A stretch of DNA of 63,565 bases. It comes from CAINVV01 sp964506325. GTDB taxonomy: Bacteria > Bacteroidota > Bacteroidia > Bacteroidales > Prolixibacteraceae. The stretch lies in contig CAZDLO010000010.1 of assembly GCA_964506325.1 (NCBI GenBank), forward strand, positions 1-63,565, given 5' to 3'. The notes under the pieces are model-generated. The model had not been told where the DNA came from, did not search any database, and saw nothing but the letters and a program-made list of their open reading frames with translations. Every line of letters starts with the position of its first letter. Position 1 is the first letter of the stretch. The position numbers were made by a program, and so were the translations under genes. Shown here one piece after another: positions 6,433 to 16,543 of this stretch.

Positions 6433-9108
6433 TCAATACCTTCTTTCAATCCCCAGTTGTGCCTTCCCGGAGGAGTGTTTCCTGACCTTTTCATTGTTCA
6501 ACGGCTGCTCACTTTCTACCATCCAGGAGGATAAACTGTTACCTTCAGGAAGGATCATGAGAACTTCACCTGCCTTCGTCATAATTTCAGGATTTGACCT
6601 GCTGATTTTCTTGCCGGATTTTTTTGCTCCGGAAAATGCTACGGCATTTGCCCATGGAAGATCCAGTTTACAGGGGTTCCCCAGCAGGCTTTGGAGGCAG
6701 ATCCACTGAACCATTCCGGATCTGATCTCTGAGGAGACGATAAAACCTCCGGCAGCGTGAAGGGTGAATCTTCCGTTTCTGTCAGCAGGGAATGCAGGGA
6801 AAACTCGCAATACGCCGTCGTAGCTTTGCAGCAGCGATTCGTTCATGGCAGTAGCCAGAACAGACATGGATTCCATCGACATATGGCGGAACGGCCACAT
6901 GGGAAGCGCGAATCTTTCGTCTTTGTTGGGGGAATTGACGTCTCTAACCTGGTTTGTCCTGAAAAACCATTCGGCATCCTTGTTGACCTCCCCTTCCAAT
7001 CCCCAGTGACCCCACCCGTTGCAATAGATCTGCCATCTTCCCGGGAAACGGTCCAGGTCGGCCGATAATTCTTTGGCTAAACCCAGCCTTGCCATGACTA
7101 CAGGAACAGGATCCCAGCCGGTTATTTCCGTGCCGTATAACAGGGTTGTGGCGGTCATCTTCGTAAACAATCCATTCCCTTTTTGTGACAATCCAATAGT
7201 TCCGGACGGGAAAACGGGGGATGAAGGAACGGATGGGAAAATTCCGTCCAGCAATTTCAATCCGTTGTGGATGGTCGAATCTTTGACCGGGCTGTATACT
7301 GTCAGCATCTGGTTTTCCTTTATGCCCCAGCCCGCCGCAAAAATCTGATCGGTCGGACTTTGTTTCCCTTTAAAAATGCCTGTTTTCAAAGTAAACCCGT
7401 TGCCTTCGGCAGAAATCGCCTCTGTCCCGGCAGCTATCGCAGGCAACGGGGCCAGGTTATCCAGGATATCCTTCCACTTCGCTGCCTCAGGCAGGTCAGT
7501 CCCTGAAATTTTTAACGCTGCCAGCGAGGCAGAGAACAGGGCCCTGGCATACACCAGTTCTGTCAGACCATCTTTCAGTTTGATCCAGCCTTCGTACCCG
7601 CTTCCCTCCCTGGCATGATACAACCCGTCACTCTCCTTTTCCAGGATGGTCTCATAGAACCTTGCCGCCTCTACAATGAAAGGAAGTGCTTTCTCCTGAA
7701 GAAATTTCCTGTCACCCGTAAATTGATATTGCCTCCAGAAATCAAGGGCTATTTCAGCGATCGGTGTATGGTTAATCTTTTCTCCGCTGGAGTTGTATCC
7801 ACGCCTTTCTGTTACATCCGAAATAAATGCCCCATCCGATTTAAAGAGTTCGCGGGCATCCTTTTTGGCCTGGGGCAGGGAATTATACCTGAAATTGAGG
7901 TAGCTGTCAACCAGACCATGGTGGCCTGCGGCATTCAGCGGCCAGCACAACTGCTGCTGGTTCCAGTGAAAATAGAAGTTCCAGTTCTGAACATCACGGC
8001 TCCAGCCCCACAGTCCGTTGTTGAACCTGCCAGGATATTTCCCGCCCTGTGAGGCATTGGCGTAAAACATGGTCAGGTGCCAAAGATTGTTCAGGTAATC
8101 GTTGCCATAATCCATCAGCGACTTGTCCCAAATGGATTTCCAGGCTTCCGCATTGGATGCGGCAAAAGTTTGAATACCATTCTTCCCGGCAAGTGTCAGT
8201 ATATTTCTAACTTCAGGAACCGGATCATTTTCCAGTGGTGAGGTAACCGAAAAGGCAAGCTGTGCCTTCTTTTGTCGGTTACCTGTCAGCCGGATAACTC
8301 CGCTTCTTGAATGCTCCCGGATATATTTAACGGCTAAATCATTGTCCTTTATAACCTTGCCCCCAACTCCGAATTTGCCTGAGGTCAGCTTCTGGGTGAG
8401 GAAAATTCCCTTATCGTCTGCCATTACTTCGGTACCCGTCAGTCCGATGGATGCATCCCTGTTGATCTGGCTGTACCAGTGGGAATAAGTCCGTGAACCA
8501 AAACGTTCCACAGCAATATCAACAGGTACATCTTCATTTAAATCGCTTTCCAGGTCATAAAACAGGGTGCCGGTCCGGTGGTCTGCAAAGGCCCTGAGTT
8601 TGATCCTTCCGAATGGGCTGGTGCTTTCAAGGGATAGTGAAGCATCCGCCAGGTTGAGTTTGGCCTTGAAATCAGAAAGGTACAAGGTATTAAACACAGG
8701 GAATTTAAAATCGATGACAATACGGCAGGCGTGCCGTTGTGTGGTACTGTAATCTTCTTCCTTTCCGCTCCAGTTGTGAAATGGTCCGAATGGGGCATCA
8801 TCCCACAGGTCGCTTTTGTTGACAACAGCGATAAGTTTTGAATCCTCACACCAGAACAACACCCCCACTTCCCCGTTTCCAAGGGGAATTCCCTGCATCG
8901 GATCAACCGGTGGACTGAGATACACCAGGTCGTATTGCGAAACCCGTCCGGGCCATCCTATCTTCCATTCCGCGCTTTTTGGATCAAGAGCCGAACGAAT
9001 GGGAACTTTGGAAACGGGAGGCTTCCCATATCCCGACATACCGAGCGCCAGAAAAAGCAGCGCTGTTGCTATGAACCCTCTACCGGGAAAAACTCTTCGA
9101 TGCAGCAT
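6433..9108 (-). CDS. DUF5703/GH95-like exported glycoside hydrolase
   Basis: The 891-aa protein has a basic N terminus and a hydrophobic signal (about 11-28). The N-terminal domain matches DUF5703 (VSQYDLVYLSPPVDPMQGIP followed by LGNGEVGVLFW, about 57-87), the beta-sandwich that precedes an (alpha/alpha)6 barrel in GH95-related proteins. The barrel is recognisable around WGWSRDVQNWNFYFHWNQQQ (about 367-386) and in the later tryptophan-rich GWGHWGLEGEVNKD segment. GH95 members are alpha-L-fucosidases or galactosidases; this divergent group is uncharacterised as far as I know. It sits 10 nt after the propeller hydrolase gene, so it is co-transcribed. The substrate is not readable from sequence. 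Confidence 0.78.
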   Translation of the reverse strand: MLHRRVFPGRGFIATALLFLALGMSGYGKPPVSKVPIRSALDPKSAEWKIGWPGRVSQYDLVYLSPPVDPMQGIPLGNGEVGVLFWCEDSKLIAVVNKSDLWDDAPFGPFHNWSGKEEDYSTTQRHACRIVIDFKFPVFNTLYLSDFKAKLNLADASLSLESTSPFGRIKLRAFADHRTGTLFYDLESDLNEDVPVDIAVERFGSRTYSHWYSQINRDASIGLTGTEVMADDKGIFLTQKLTSGKFGVGGKVIKDNDLAVKYIREHSRSGVIRLTGNRQKKAQLAFSVTSPLENDPVPEVRNILTLAGKNGIQTFAASNAEAWKSIWDKSLMDYGNDYLNNLWHLTMFYANASQGGKYPGRFNNGLWGWSRDVQNWNFYFHWNQQQLCWPLNAAGHHGLVDSYLNFRYNSLPQAKKDARELFKSDGAFISDVTERRGYNSSGEKINHTPIAEIALDFWRQYQFTGDRKFLQEKALPFIVEAARFYETILEKESDGLYHAREGSGYEGWIKLKDGLTELVYARALFSASLAALKISGTDLPEAAKWKDILDNLAPLPAIAAGTEAISAEGNGFTLKTGIFKGKQSPTDQIFAAGWGIKENQMLTVYSPVKDSTIHNGLKLLDGIFPSVPSSPVFPSGTIGLSQKGNGLFTKMTATTLLYGTEITGWDPVPVVMARLGLAKELSADLDRFPGRWQIYCNGWGHWGLEGEVNKDAEWFFRTNQVRDVNSPNKDERFALPMWPFRHMSMESMSVLATAMNESLLQSYDGVLRVFPAFPADRNGRFTLHAAGGFIVSSEIRSGMVQWICLQSLLGNPCKLDLPWANAVAFSGAKKSGKKISRSNPEIMTKAGEVLMILPEGNSLSSWMVESEQPLNNEKVRKHSSGKAQLGIERRY

Positions 9109-9118
9109 AGGAGCAGTG

Positions 9119-10060
9119 TTATTGTTTGGTGGACAATTTGGTCAGCGGAACGTTATCCGGAAAATAGTTTTCAAAAAAGGCTTTTTCTGGACCGTCGTAC
9201 ATTGCAACCCTGACAGTCCCCCAGGTTTCCTGGTCGCCTGTGGCATAATATACCCAGGTCCTGCCTTCGTGTTCCAGCATATCGACATCCGAATTGTTCC
9301 TGCCTTCTCCGGAGGTTGCCTCCAGAATTGGATTAAAGGGGCTCAACTCCCACTTTTCCAGATCTTTGGAACGAGCCATATAGCTAATCCAGCCGTTGTG
9401 ATCTTTCAGCGGGGCATGGAGGTAAATTACATAATAATACGGTTTCAAATACCGGATCATCGGGCAGGCAGAATACTCCTTTTTTTCACCTGTAAAAACC
9501 AGTCCGGGTATCTTCTCCCATTTCGATAAATCCGTGGATCGGGCAAATTTGAAACAAAACTGAACCGGCTGGTCCGATTCATAAGCCATCAGGAAACCTT
9601 TGTCGTCACGGCACACCGATGAATTGAAAAGATGCTCGTTGCCCTCGGGTAATATTACCTTTTCAGACTTCCATGTTTTCAGATCGGAGGTCACAAACCT
9701 GTCTATTCCGCTAGAATTCATCACTCTGCCAAAATCAGTGAATTCAAGGGCGAAAACATTCAACTCTTCTTTGTTCACTATTGCAGAGACAAAGGAATGA
9801 CCCTGCCCAAACCGTGCAACTTCCTTGCCTGTCTGCAAATCGTCGATGTAAAGGAAGGCATCCTTCCCTTTCGCATAAGCGCCGCCGGGACGGTTGTTGG
9901 ACACCAGCAGGAGCCGTGACTGAAATCTAACCGGTGTATTCTCCATCGGTGTCCGGCCAATATCCGAAAAAGCAAAAGGGAGTTTAACCAGGTTAGGTTT
10001 TTGAGCATTCGCCGTGAAAAAGAGTGCAAAACCCAAAAAAAATACTGCTAAAATTCTCAT
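9119..10060 (-). CDS. Five-bladed propeller glycoside hydrolase (GH43/GH117-like)
   Basis: The 313-aa protein has a clear signal peptide ending TANAQ (about 20). The repeated blade pattern of alternating short beta strands with SxDLxxW motifs (TSDLKTWKSEKV, STDLSKWEKIPG, SKDLEKWELSPF) is diagnostic of the GH43/GH32/GH130 propeller clan. A late acidic motif RNNSDVDMLEHEGRTWVYY lies in the last blades. Such enzymes remove arabinose, xylose, galactose or anhydro-sugars, and family assignment within the clan needs a profile search. It is 37 nt downstream of the GH123-like gene and 10 nt upstream of the DUF5703 gene. Confidence 0.75.
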   Translation of the reverse strand: MRILAVFFLGFALFFTANAQKPNLVKLPFAFSDIGRTPMENTPVRFQSRLLLVSNNRPGGAYAKGKDAFLYIDDLQTGKEVARFGQGHSFVSAIVNKEELNVFALEFTDFGRVMNSSGIDRFVTSDLKTWKSEKVILPEGNEHLFNSSVCRDDKGFLMAYESDQPVQFCFKFARSTDLSKWEKIPGLVFTGEKKEYSACPMIRYLKPYYYVIYLHAPLKDHNGWISYMARSKDLEKWELSPFNPILEATSGEGRNNSDVDMLEHEGRTWVYYATGDQETWGTVRVAMYDGPEKAFFENYFPDNVPLTKLSTKQ

Positions 10061-10097
10061 ATATAGTACTTTATATTTTTAACCAATCAGGAAGGCA

Positions 10098-11798
10098 TCA
10101 TTCGCTCAATTTTTCAAGAATTGTTCTGCGGTTTTTGCAAAAATCCTCAATGCTGGAGTTGAACCGTTTCATATGGGTCACGGTCAGATGAACCATCTTA
10201 TCCGCTTCTTCGGGATACCTCTCCTTAAACATCTTCAACAATTCATAATCAACAATTCCGTCACGCATTGCCTCCAACCTGATGGAAGGGTAAAGCGTTT
10301 TCTCACCCGGATAAACGATCCAGCTGTCACCTCCTGGAAGAATTTGCCCGGCATTTCCGTTCACAACGGAAGTCTCTCCGTATGGGCTCTTCCAGTCTGT
10401 TGAATCAGAGGCACTGTTGCGCCAGTAATTGTAGCCCCAGTGAAGGTATCCCGTTATGCCATATTTGAAATTGATCCAGTGCAGCATCCTCATTTGTATC
10501 AACTGCTGGTCGATAAACCGGTTGGGATACTTCCCCTGCGGATAAATGCAGGTATAAAACCAAACCTCATCCCCTTTGGCCTGTCTTTTCTTGTAGAAAT
10601 CTATGGAATCGGAAAGAAAATTCAGCTGGGGAACCCATATATTTACCTCATTGTCAAGCTTATTGGAATGACAGGCTTCTATGATCTTCAGATCCGGACT
10701 AATGCTTCTCACAAATTTCGAGATGGCCTTGTATGAGGTCACATTTTCATCAATCGGCTCATCTGCAATATGTTGAATGTATATATCCTTCCAACCCTGG
10801 TTCTTTATGTTCTCCATAAGTGCCGGCATAAAAGCCGAATAGAATTGCTTTGTTTCCGGGGCATCAATTGTAATAACCTTCAGGGAGGTAGTCTTATTCC
10901 CCGGCACAGGAACAAACAATCCGAACTGACTGGTCCAACCGCCATCCACCCTCGATCCCAGGTGGCCGCCTTCCAGTCGGCCGATGACACCCTCTTCCAC
11001 AAACAGTTTCACCAGCTTGTTGAAATTTGAGAAGTCAAAACTCCACTTGTTGTTTTCAAACGTAAAAGCTGTCAGGTCGAGCGGCGAAATCAGGGCCACA
11101 TTTTGCCGGTACTCGGCCATCATTTTTGCCATTACCCGCCATAGCTGCCAGTAGAGATCGCTGTATTTTTCGACTTTATTGCCATTGTTCAGGTACTGAA
11201 ACTGATCAAAAAACCAGTTTGTCACCCAGAGAGATGTCTTGCCAATAACCGGTTTGTAAACCTGGATAGTCAGGTCCCTGGATTTTTCAAACTTCCTGCC
11301 ATCCACCTTTCCGGTTATGGTAATCGTGCCGGTATAAGTACCCGGCTCCTGTCCTTCGGGGATTTTAACCGACACCCACAAAGGCTGCGAAATACCAAAC
11401 GAAACATCTTTTGACTTTTTGTAGATGATGGGATCAGGGAAATAAACAGAAGTAGGCTCATAACGGTCGATCGACGGCTCAGCATAAGATCGTCCTATTT
11501 TCACCAGCTCGACAAAACCTGTCTTTACCTGGTCCAATAACTGGTCGTTTTTCTTCAATGGTTTTACCTTAATTTCCAGACCTTCAATTGATTCACTGCC
11601 TCTGACAACGAACTGGAAAGAGGCATTTTCACCCCTTGCAACATCCGCACGTGCATCGGCTGAAGGGAAATAACTGTTGTCCGGAAATACCTTTTGGAGA
11701 GGGTTGACATATTCAAAGAGAATCTTCGGCTCAGGATGGCTGCATTGCCAAAAAACGATTGCCGACAGAAGCAAAACGGAGTAAACAATTTTTTTCAT
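10098..11798 (-). CDS. GH123-like (DUF4091) lipoprotein, putative N-acetylgalactosaminidase
   Basis: The 566-aa lipoprotein has lipobox FWQC (Cys19). An N-terminal beta-sandwich (about 25-185) is followed by a TIM barrel. IQHIADEPIDEN (341-352) contains the adjacent Asp-Glu pair (D346, E347) that GH123 enzymes use for substrate-assisted hydrolysis. The C-terminal stretch LYPSIRLEAMRDGIVDYELL is the conserved DUF4091 end. Characterised GH123 members release beta-linked GalNAc. The catalytic pair supports the class, but activity toward GalNAc here is inferred. It is in the same minus-strand run as the GH92 gene, 138 nt downstream of it. Confidence 0.8.
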   Translation of the reverse strand: MKKIVYSVLLLSAIVFWQCSHPEPKILFEYVNPLQKVFPDNSYFPSADARADVARGENASFQFVVRGSESIEGLEIKVKPLKKNDQLLDQVKTGFVELVKIGRSYAEPSIDRYEPTSVYFPDPIIYKKSKDVSFGISQPLWVSVKIPEGQEPGTYTGTITITGKVDGRKFEKSRDLTIQVYKPVIGKTSLWVTNWFFDQFQYLNNGNKVEKYSDLYWQLWRVMAKMMAEYRQNVALISPLDLTAFTFENNKWSFDFSNFNKLVKLFVEEGVIGRLEGGHLGSRVDGGWTSQFGLFVPVPGNKTTSLKVITIDAPETKQFYSAFMPALMENIKNQGWKDIYIQHIADEPIDENVTSYKAISKFVRSISPDLKIIEACHSNKLDNEVNIWVPQLNFLSDSIDFYKKRQAKGDEVWFYTCIYPQGKYPNRFIDQQLIQMRMLHWINFKYGITGYLHWGYNYWRNSASDSTDWKSPYGETSVVNGNAGQILPGGDSWIVYPGEKTLYPSIRLEAMRDGIVDYELLKMFKERYPEEADKMVHLTVTHMKRFNSSIEDFCKNRRTILEKLSE

Positions 11799-11936
11799 GG
11801 TTGGTATTTTAGGTAATCATTGATGCTTTGGATGACAACTCCGCCAATTTGCCGTGTATGCCCTTTCAGATTCCTTCTTTCACAGGAAAAACAGTTTGCC
11901 GGGGATTGATCCAACCCCGTTCATCGGGCCTCTGTA

Positions 11937-14204
11937 TTAATTAAAGCTCCCAGGCTGATCTGTCATATCAAAATCGATAGATCCTCCTTTCATCAGGTCA
12001 AAATGGGAGAATTTGTAATTTTCAACAACTTTGCCGTTGAAACGCATGGATTTGATGTAACAGTTCTTATCTGAATTTCGGGGTGCTGATAATACCAGGT
12101 TTCTTCCATTTCCCAGCCGGATGGTTACCTTCCTGAAAACCGGACCGGTAACTGCATATTCGGGTAAAGAGGGGCAAACGGGATAAAAACCTATGGCTCC
12201 GAAGATATACCAGGCCGACATTTGACCCGAATCGTCGTTGCCGCTCAAACCTCCCGGACCCGTTCCATATTCAGTTTTGAGGATCTCGCGTACGATTCGT
12301 GAAGATTTCCAGGGCTGGCCTGAAGAGGTGTATAAAAACGGGATCTGCTGACCGGGTTCGTTCCCGTGCCAGTACTGACCCTGGGCAAAAAAATCGTCAA
12401 GCGTCCTGTTGAATTTTTCCTTTCCACCCATCAGCTCTGCCAATCCCTCCACATCATGGGGAACATACCAGTTGTATTGCCAGGGGGTGCCTTCGGTGAT
12501 GTAGAACATCTTTTTATTCCTGTCAAAATCTTTGGTAAATGAGCCATCTGCAAAACGTCCGTTCATGTTGTTTACAGACACATCGAATACATTTCTGTAA
12601 TTCTGGGAGCGTTTCATAAAATATTCGTAATCAGATGTTTTACCCATTTTTTTGGCCACCAGGGCGAGGCAAAAATCATCATAGGCATATTCGAGCGTGC
12701 GGGAGACCTGTTCCTTTTTATGAAATGCTTCCTGAACGGAGTCCTCAAGCGGGATATACCCGTATTTCAGGTAGGAGGTCAGGGCCCTGCGGCCTTTCCC
12801 ATCAACATAATCCTCAAATCTTTCGGGTATTTGGGTTGCATTGTGTTTCATCTGCTGATAATCGTCCTCTGTCAGCTCTACAACGCCTTTGACATAAGCC
12901 TCGGCGATGATGGAAACCACATGGTCGCCGATCATGGCGGCAGTATAGCTGTTCCATTGCGGAAAAATGGGAAGCCAGCCTCGTACTTTGCCCATCGTTA
13001 GCAGCGATCTTACCATATCGGCATTGTATTCGGGTGCGATCAGGTTATACAGGGGATGGAGCGCCCGGTAGGTATCCCAGGCCGAAACGTCGCAATAATA
13101 ATTTCCGCTGCAAATGGTATCGGTCTGATCGTTGCCGTCGAAACGCGGATATTGGCCGTCTACATCATTGTAAGTGCGCGGCTGCTGGAAGGAGTGGTAC
13201 ATGGCAGTATAAAACTTCACCAGCTCGTCGGTGCCTTCGCTTTCAACCTCAACCCGTGAAAGAATATTGTTCCAGGCATCCTTCAATCCCTGCCTCGTTT
13301 TGTCAAGATCATAACCGGGGATCTCAGCCTCCAGGTTTCTGCGTGCCTGCTCAATGCTGACAAATGATGTGCCCACTTTGGCTCTTACCTGTTCTCCTTC
13401 TTTAACCCTGAAAGAAAAATATGCACCAGAATTGGGTTGCTTGCCGGACTGAAGCTGACCGCTCCTGATTTCATCCTCTGTGTATATGCCATAGGAGTCA
13501 GCCTTTTTTTCCAGTTTCATCACAAAGTACCCCGAAAACCCTGCCGGTTTTCCATATCCCTGGTAAATACGCCGGACGGGGTTGTAACCAACAATTTCAT
13601 TCTTTTCAGGGATAACCTCAACAAAACCTTCAGCTTTATCATTGTTCGGATTGGCAATAATATGCGCATCCCCTTCATTTTTAAAGGTGAAGCAAAATAT
13701 ACCACACCGTGTTGTGGCACTCATCTCTGCCGTAACCTGGTAGGTATCCAGGTCTACCTTATAATACTGAGGGCTTGAAACTTCCGATGCATGAGAGTAC
13801 CTGGAACCTCTTTTCATAGGATTGCAAACCAGCCGGCCTGAAACGGGCATCACTGCCATCGATCCGTATTCCTGTGTACACGACCCGCTGAGCCAGTGCG
13901 ATCCGCGGAATCCGGATAAGATTGTGTCTTTGTAATAATAGGCCGAAACGCATTTGCGCTGGGTATTGGTGGTTTGCGGCGACCAGTTGGTCATCCCGAA
14001 AGGCATCGTTACCGAAGGCTGCACCATCGCGTTGTTTTCGGTCCCGGCTCCATGCTTAAGACCCGATTCAGTGGTGGTTGGCGCTGTGCCGATAATTGGA
14101 TTGACAAACCGGGTAAAATCCTTTGCAGACAGAGTCTCCGGGGAAAATAACACCACCAGGAAACCCAGCTGGAAGAACAATGAAAAGATATATTTAAGGC
14201 CCAT
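11937..14204 (-). CDS. GH92 alpha-mannosidase, exported
   Basis: The 755-aa protein has a signal peptide (about 1-27). It carries the GH92 landmarks: FVNPIIGTA near the N terminus, VQPSVTMPFGMTNWSPQT, GNEPGQQIPFLY starting at residue 614, and GNDDSGQMSAWYIFGAIGFY starting at 655, the Asp-rich general-base region. GH92 enzymes are calcium-dependent inverting exo-alpha-mannosidases acting on N-glycans, fungal mannans and similar glycans. Length matches the family. Together with fucosidase-like and GalNAc-ase-like neighbours it suggests a mixed heteroglycan or glycoprotein target. Confidence 0.95.
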   Translation of the reverse strand: MGLKYIFSLFFQLGFLVVLFSPETLSAKDFTRFVNPIIGTAPTTTESGLKHGAGTENNAMVQPSVTMPFGMTNWSPQTTNTQRKCVSAYYYKDTILSGFRGSHWLSGSCTQEYGSMAVMPVSGRLVCNPMKRGSRYSHASEVSSPQYYKVDLDTYQVTAEMSATTRCGIFCFTFKNEGDAHIIANPNNDKAEGFVEVIPEKNEIVGYNPVRRIYQGYGKPAGFSGYFVMKLEKKADSYGIYTEDEIRSGQLQSGKQPNSGAYFSFRVKEGEQVRAKVGTSFVSIEQARRNLEAEIPGYDLDKTRQGLKDAWNNILSRVEVESEGTDELVKFYTAMYHSFQQPRTYNDVDGQYPRFDGNDQTDTICSGNYYCDVSAWDTYRALHPLYNLIAPEYNADMVRSLLTMGKVRGWLPIFPQWNSYTAAMIGDHVVSIIAEAYVKGVVELTEDDYQQMKHNATQIPERFEDYVDGKGRRALTSYLKYGYIPLEDSVQEAFHKKEQVSRTLEYAYDDFCLALVAKKMGKTSDYEYFMKRSQNYRNVFDVSVNNMNGRFADGSFTKDFDRNKKMFYITEGTPWQYNWYVPHDVEGLAELMGGKEKFNRTLDDFFAQGQYWHGNEPGQQIPFLYTSSGQPWKSSRIVREILKTEYGTGPGGLSGNDDSGQMSAWYIFGAIGFYPVCPSLPEYAVTGPVFRKVTIRLGNGRNLVLSAPRNSDKNCYIKSMRFNGKVVENYKFSHFDLMKGGSIDFDMTDQPGSFN

Positions 14205-14247
14205 TTCCTATTTGTTGGATTGATAAATTTATGCGTTCAAAACGGGC

Positions 14248-16305
14248 TTATTTTTTGTCCCACTGATTATTTTTGGGACCCATTTTTTGGAGGGGAATCG
14301 GCTGTAACCCGTGCTTCCTTAAAGTTTCCGGAGTACAGAATGCTTCTGTGCCTTTGCCATCTGATAGCAAGACAGGATTATTATCAAAAATCTGCTGGTC
14401 ATTGTTTCTCAGGAATTGGTTCAGGCAATCCACCACCAGGTTATTCTTTACCGTGTTAAAATCAGCCTTTTCACGAATGGTTTTAAGTTCCGGGTATTTG
14501 TTCGTATACAAGGAACTGCGGATATCCACGTCGTTGTAGATTTTTTGTGTGATTACAGGAGTATCTAGCTGTTCGAGCCAGCGTTTCTCACCCCACAAAG
14601 AAAAGCTCACCGCCCCATTGCACTTGTAGAACAAGTTATTTTCAACCAGGTTGTCTTTTCCTCCATGGATCTGAACTCCGCCAAAATGTCTCGCTCCGCA
14701 TCTTTCGAAGATATTACCGTAGATGGTAGCCCCGGAAATCATGTCATCCAGCCTGACGCCGGCAGCACCGCTGTGAGTACCTCCGGAGATGTCTGACCAG
14801 CGGTTGTAGCGGATCATTATTCCACGGAAGGAGGGATCATACCACATATCAAGAGCCCCCTGGTCGTCCGACTCATTGACCACATGGCTGATTTCATTGT
14901 ATTCGATGGTGAAGTCGTTGCCTTCCACCCTCATGGCGGATGAGGATGAATACCTGAACCTGTTGTTGCTGACACGCATTCCACAACCAACCAGGAAGAT
15001 GGCAGGCTCATAGGTCCGCTTGAACATGGAGAAATGTTCAACAATGGTGTTTTCAACAAAATGATTTGCAGGGGTCAGATTTTTCCTGTCGCCGCCTTTT
15101 AAGCCAATACCACTGTATCCCAGGGTCCGGATCAGGCAGCCTGATATTCCGTGTCCGGATCCGCCATCGATATGAATTCCATCGCGCCCGAGCCTCTCCA
15201 TCCTGCAATCCCTTATCAGGCAATTCTTTCCACCTGAAATGGAAAGGGCACTCCCGCGGCTTTCCACAAAAGTCAGTCCCTGCAAGGTCAGGTAGGAACA
15301 CTCCTTGATCTCCAGCATAAAAGGTTTGTCAAACAAAGAAAGGCTGACTTCTGCCTCCCCCGGATTAACTCCAACCGGAGGATACCAGTACAGAAGTCCA
15401 TCAGTTCTGTCAAGGTACCATTCACCCGGCTGATCAATCTCACAGAACAGGTTGACTCCAAAATACCGCAGGCTGTCCTTGTAACCGTAAAGATGGTAAG
15501 GTTCGGCAAGGAAGAGGATTTTGGAGACTGTATCCACCTTGCTTATTTTATGGAATTCGTCGCTCCAGTCAAAATACCAGTAACCTCCTACGCAGCCGTC
15601 CTTTTCAGCTGCCCAATTTTTCTGACGTCCGTCCAGGTATCCGAAGACCCCTTCCCTGGTGCCTCTTTTCTTGAGATAGGTGGGAGGCATTTCTGTTGCT
15701 CCATGTATGGAACCTGCTTTGGTGAAACCAATATTCGGCCATCGGGCAAGTGTCTGAAGCTGACCGTTGCAAAACAATTCGGGACGTTTGCCCGGTTCGA
15801 TGGGATCTCCATAATTTGTAATACCTGCCTCTTTTACATTGGAAACGAAGATTTTTCCCTTCGCTTCACCCTGTAAAACTTTCAACTTCTCAGTATTTTT
15901 AAGCAACGACCAATTTTTTAAAAGGCGCCCGCCTTTAAAAACGGGTTTTGCATTGTCTGAGGCCTTGATCACAAAAGGATGTTTTTCATCTCCGGAATCT
16001 TCGGCGGAAAACTCAATGCTTCTTTCCAGCAGGTAGGTTCCATCTTCGACAAAAATTGTCAATGCCCCTTCAGGAGAACTCTTACGGGTAAAACGGGCCA
16101 TCTCCCGGGCCTTTTCAAGGCTCTTCAGCGGCGATTCCTTTGTGCCGGGATTTTTGTCGTTGCCTTTGGGGGAGATGAAAATTTCCGCCAAACCGGGATT
16201 GTTCTTTGGGGAGGACAGACCGACCGGTACCGCACCAAAGCTAAAGAATCCCAGCAACAGCAAAATCGCCAGGAGAGGATATTTCTTTTCGGGGGACAAT
16301 TTCAT
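14248..16305 (-). CDS. Right-handed beta-helix protein, GH141-like
   Basis: The start is chosen at 16305 (MKLSPEKKYPLLAILLLL...), giving a compact signal peptide; an ATG 18 nt upstream (16323) is possible. The N-terminal motif EIFISPKGNDKNPGTKESPL is the standard opening of exported parallel beta-helix enzymes. Later repeats such as NCLIRDCRMERLGRDGIHID, NNRFRYSSSSAMRVEGND and NLVENNLFYKCNGAVSF are beta-helix coils. GH141 (fucosidase/xylanase from rhamnogalacturonan-II systems) has this architecture, as do several lyases, so the activity is tentative. It is 43 nt upstream of the GH92 gene in transcription order. Confidence 0.72.
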   Translation of the reverse strand: MKLSPEKKYPLLAILLLLGFFSFGAVPVGLSSPKNNPGLAEIFISPKGNDKNPGTKESPLKSLEKAREMARFTRKSSPEGALTIFVEDGTYLLERSIEFSAEDSGDEKHPFVIKASDNAKPVFKGGRLLKNWSLLKNTEKLKVLQGEAKGKIFVSNVKEAGITNYGDPIEPGKRPELFCNGQLQTLARWPNIGFTKAGSIHGATEMPPTYLKKRGTREGVFGYLDGRQKNWAAEKDGCVGGYWYFDWSDEFHKISKVDTVSKILFLAEPYHLYGYKDSLRYFGVNLFCEIDQPGEWYLDRTDGLLYWYPPVGVNPGEAEVSLSLFDKPFMLEIKECSYLTLQGLTFVESRGSALSISGGKNCLIRDCRMERLGRDGIHIDGGSGHGISGCLIRTLGYSGIGLKGGDRKNLTPANHFVENTIVEHFSMFKRTYEPAIFLVGCGMRVSNNRFRYSSSSAMRVEGNDFTIEYNEISHVVNESDDQGALDMWYDPSFRGIMIRYNRWSDISGGTHSGAAGVRLDDMISGATIYGNIFERCGARHFGGVQIHGGKDNLVENNLFYKCNGAVSFSLWGEKRWLEQLDTPVITQKIYNDVDIRSSLYTNKYPELKTIREKADFNTVKNNLVVDCLNQFLRNNDQQIFDNNPVLLSDGKGTEAFCTPETLRKHGLQPIPLQKMGPKNNQWDKK

Positions 16306-16422
16306 AGGTTTTACAGTTAACATGTTGGTAGTTATTAGTCTAAAATCACACAGTCCAATTCAATAAAAACGACATTAATATACTGTTTATGTTTAGCTTA
16401 CACAATATGCCGATAAAGTATC

Positions 16423-16440
16423 CCTGGGAGTTTTCCCAGG
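16423..16440 (-). terminator. Weak hairpin after the DUF3863 gene
   Basis: CCTGGGA (16423-16429) pairs with TCCCAGG (16434-16440) across a 4-nt loop. On the minus strand it is followed by a short, imperfect T-rich run. It lies between the DUF3863 gene and the beta-helix gene and may attenuate rather than stop transcription. Confidence 0.35.
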
Positions 16441-16543
16441 CCTCTTTGTTACTTCATACCGGATACAATTGCCACAAGCGAATTCCTGCGGCAGTGTCCT
16501 GCCGGCAAAGCAACGTATACTGGTCACCTTTCCATTATTCAGG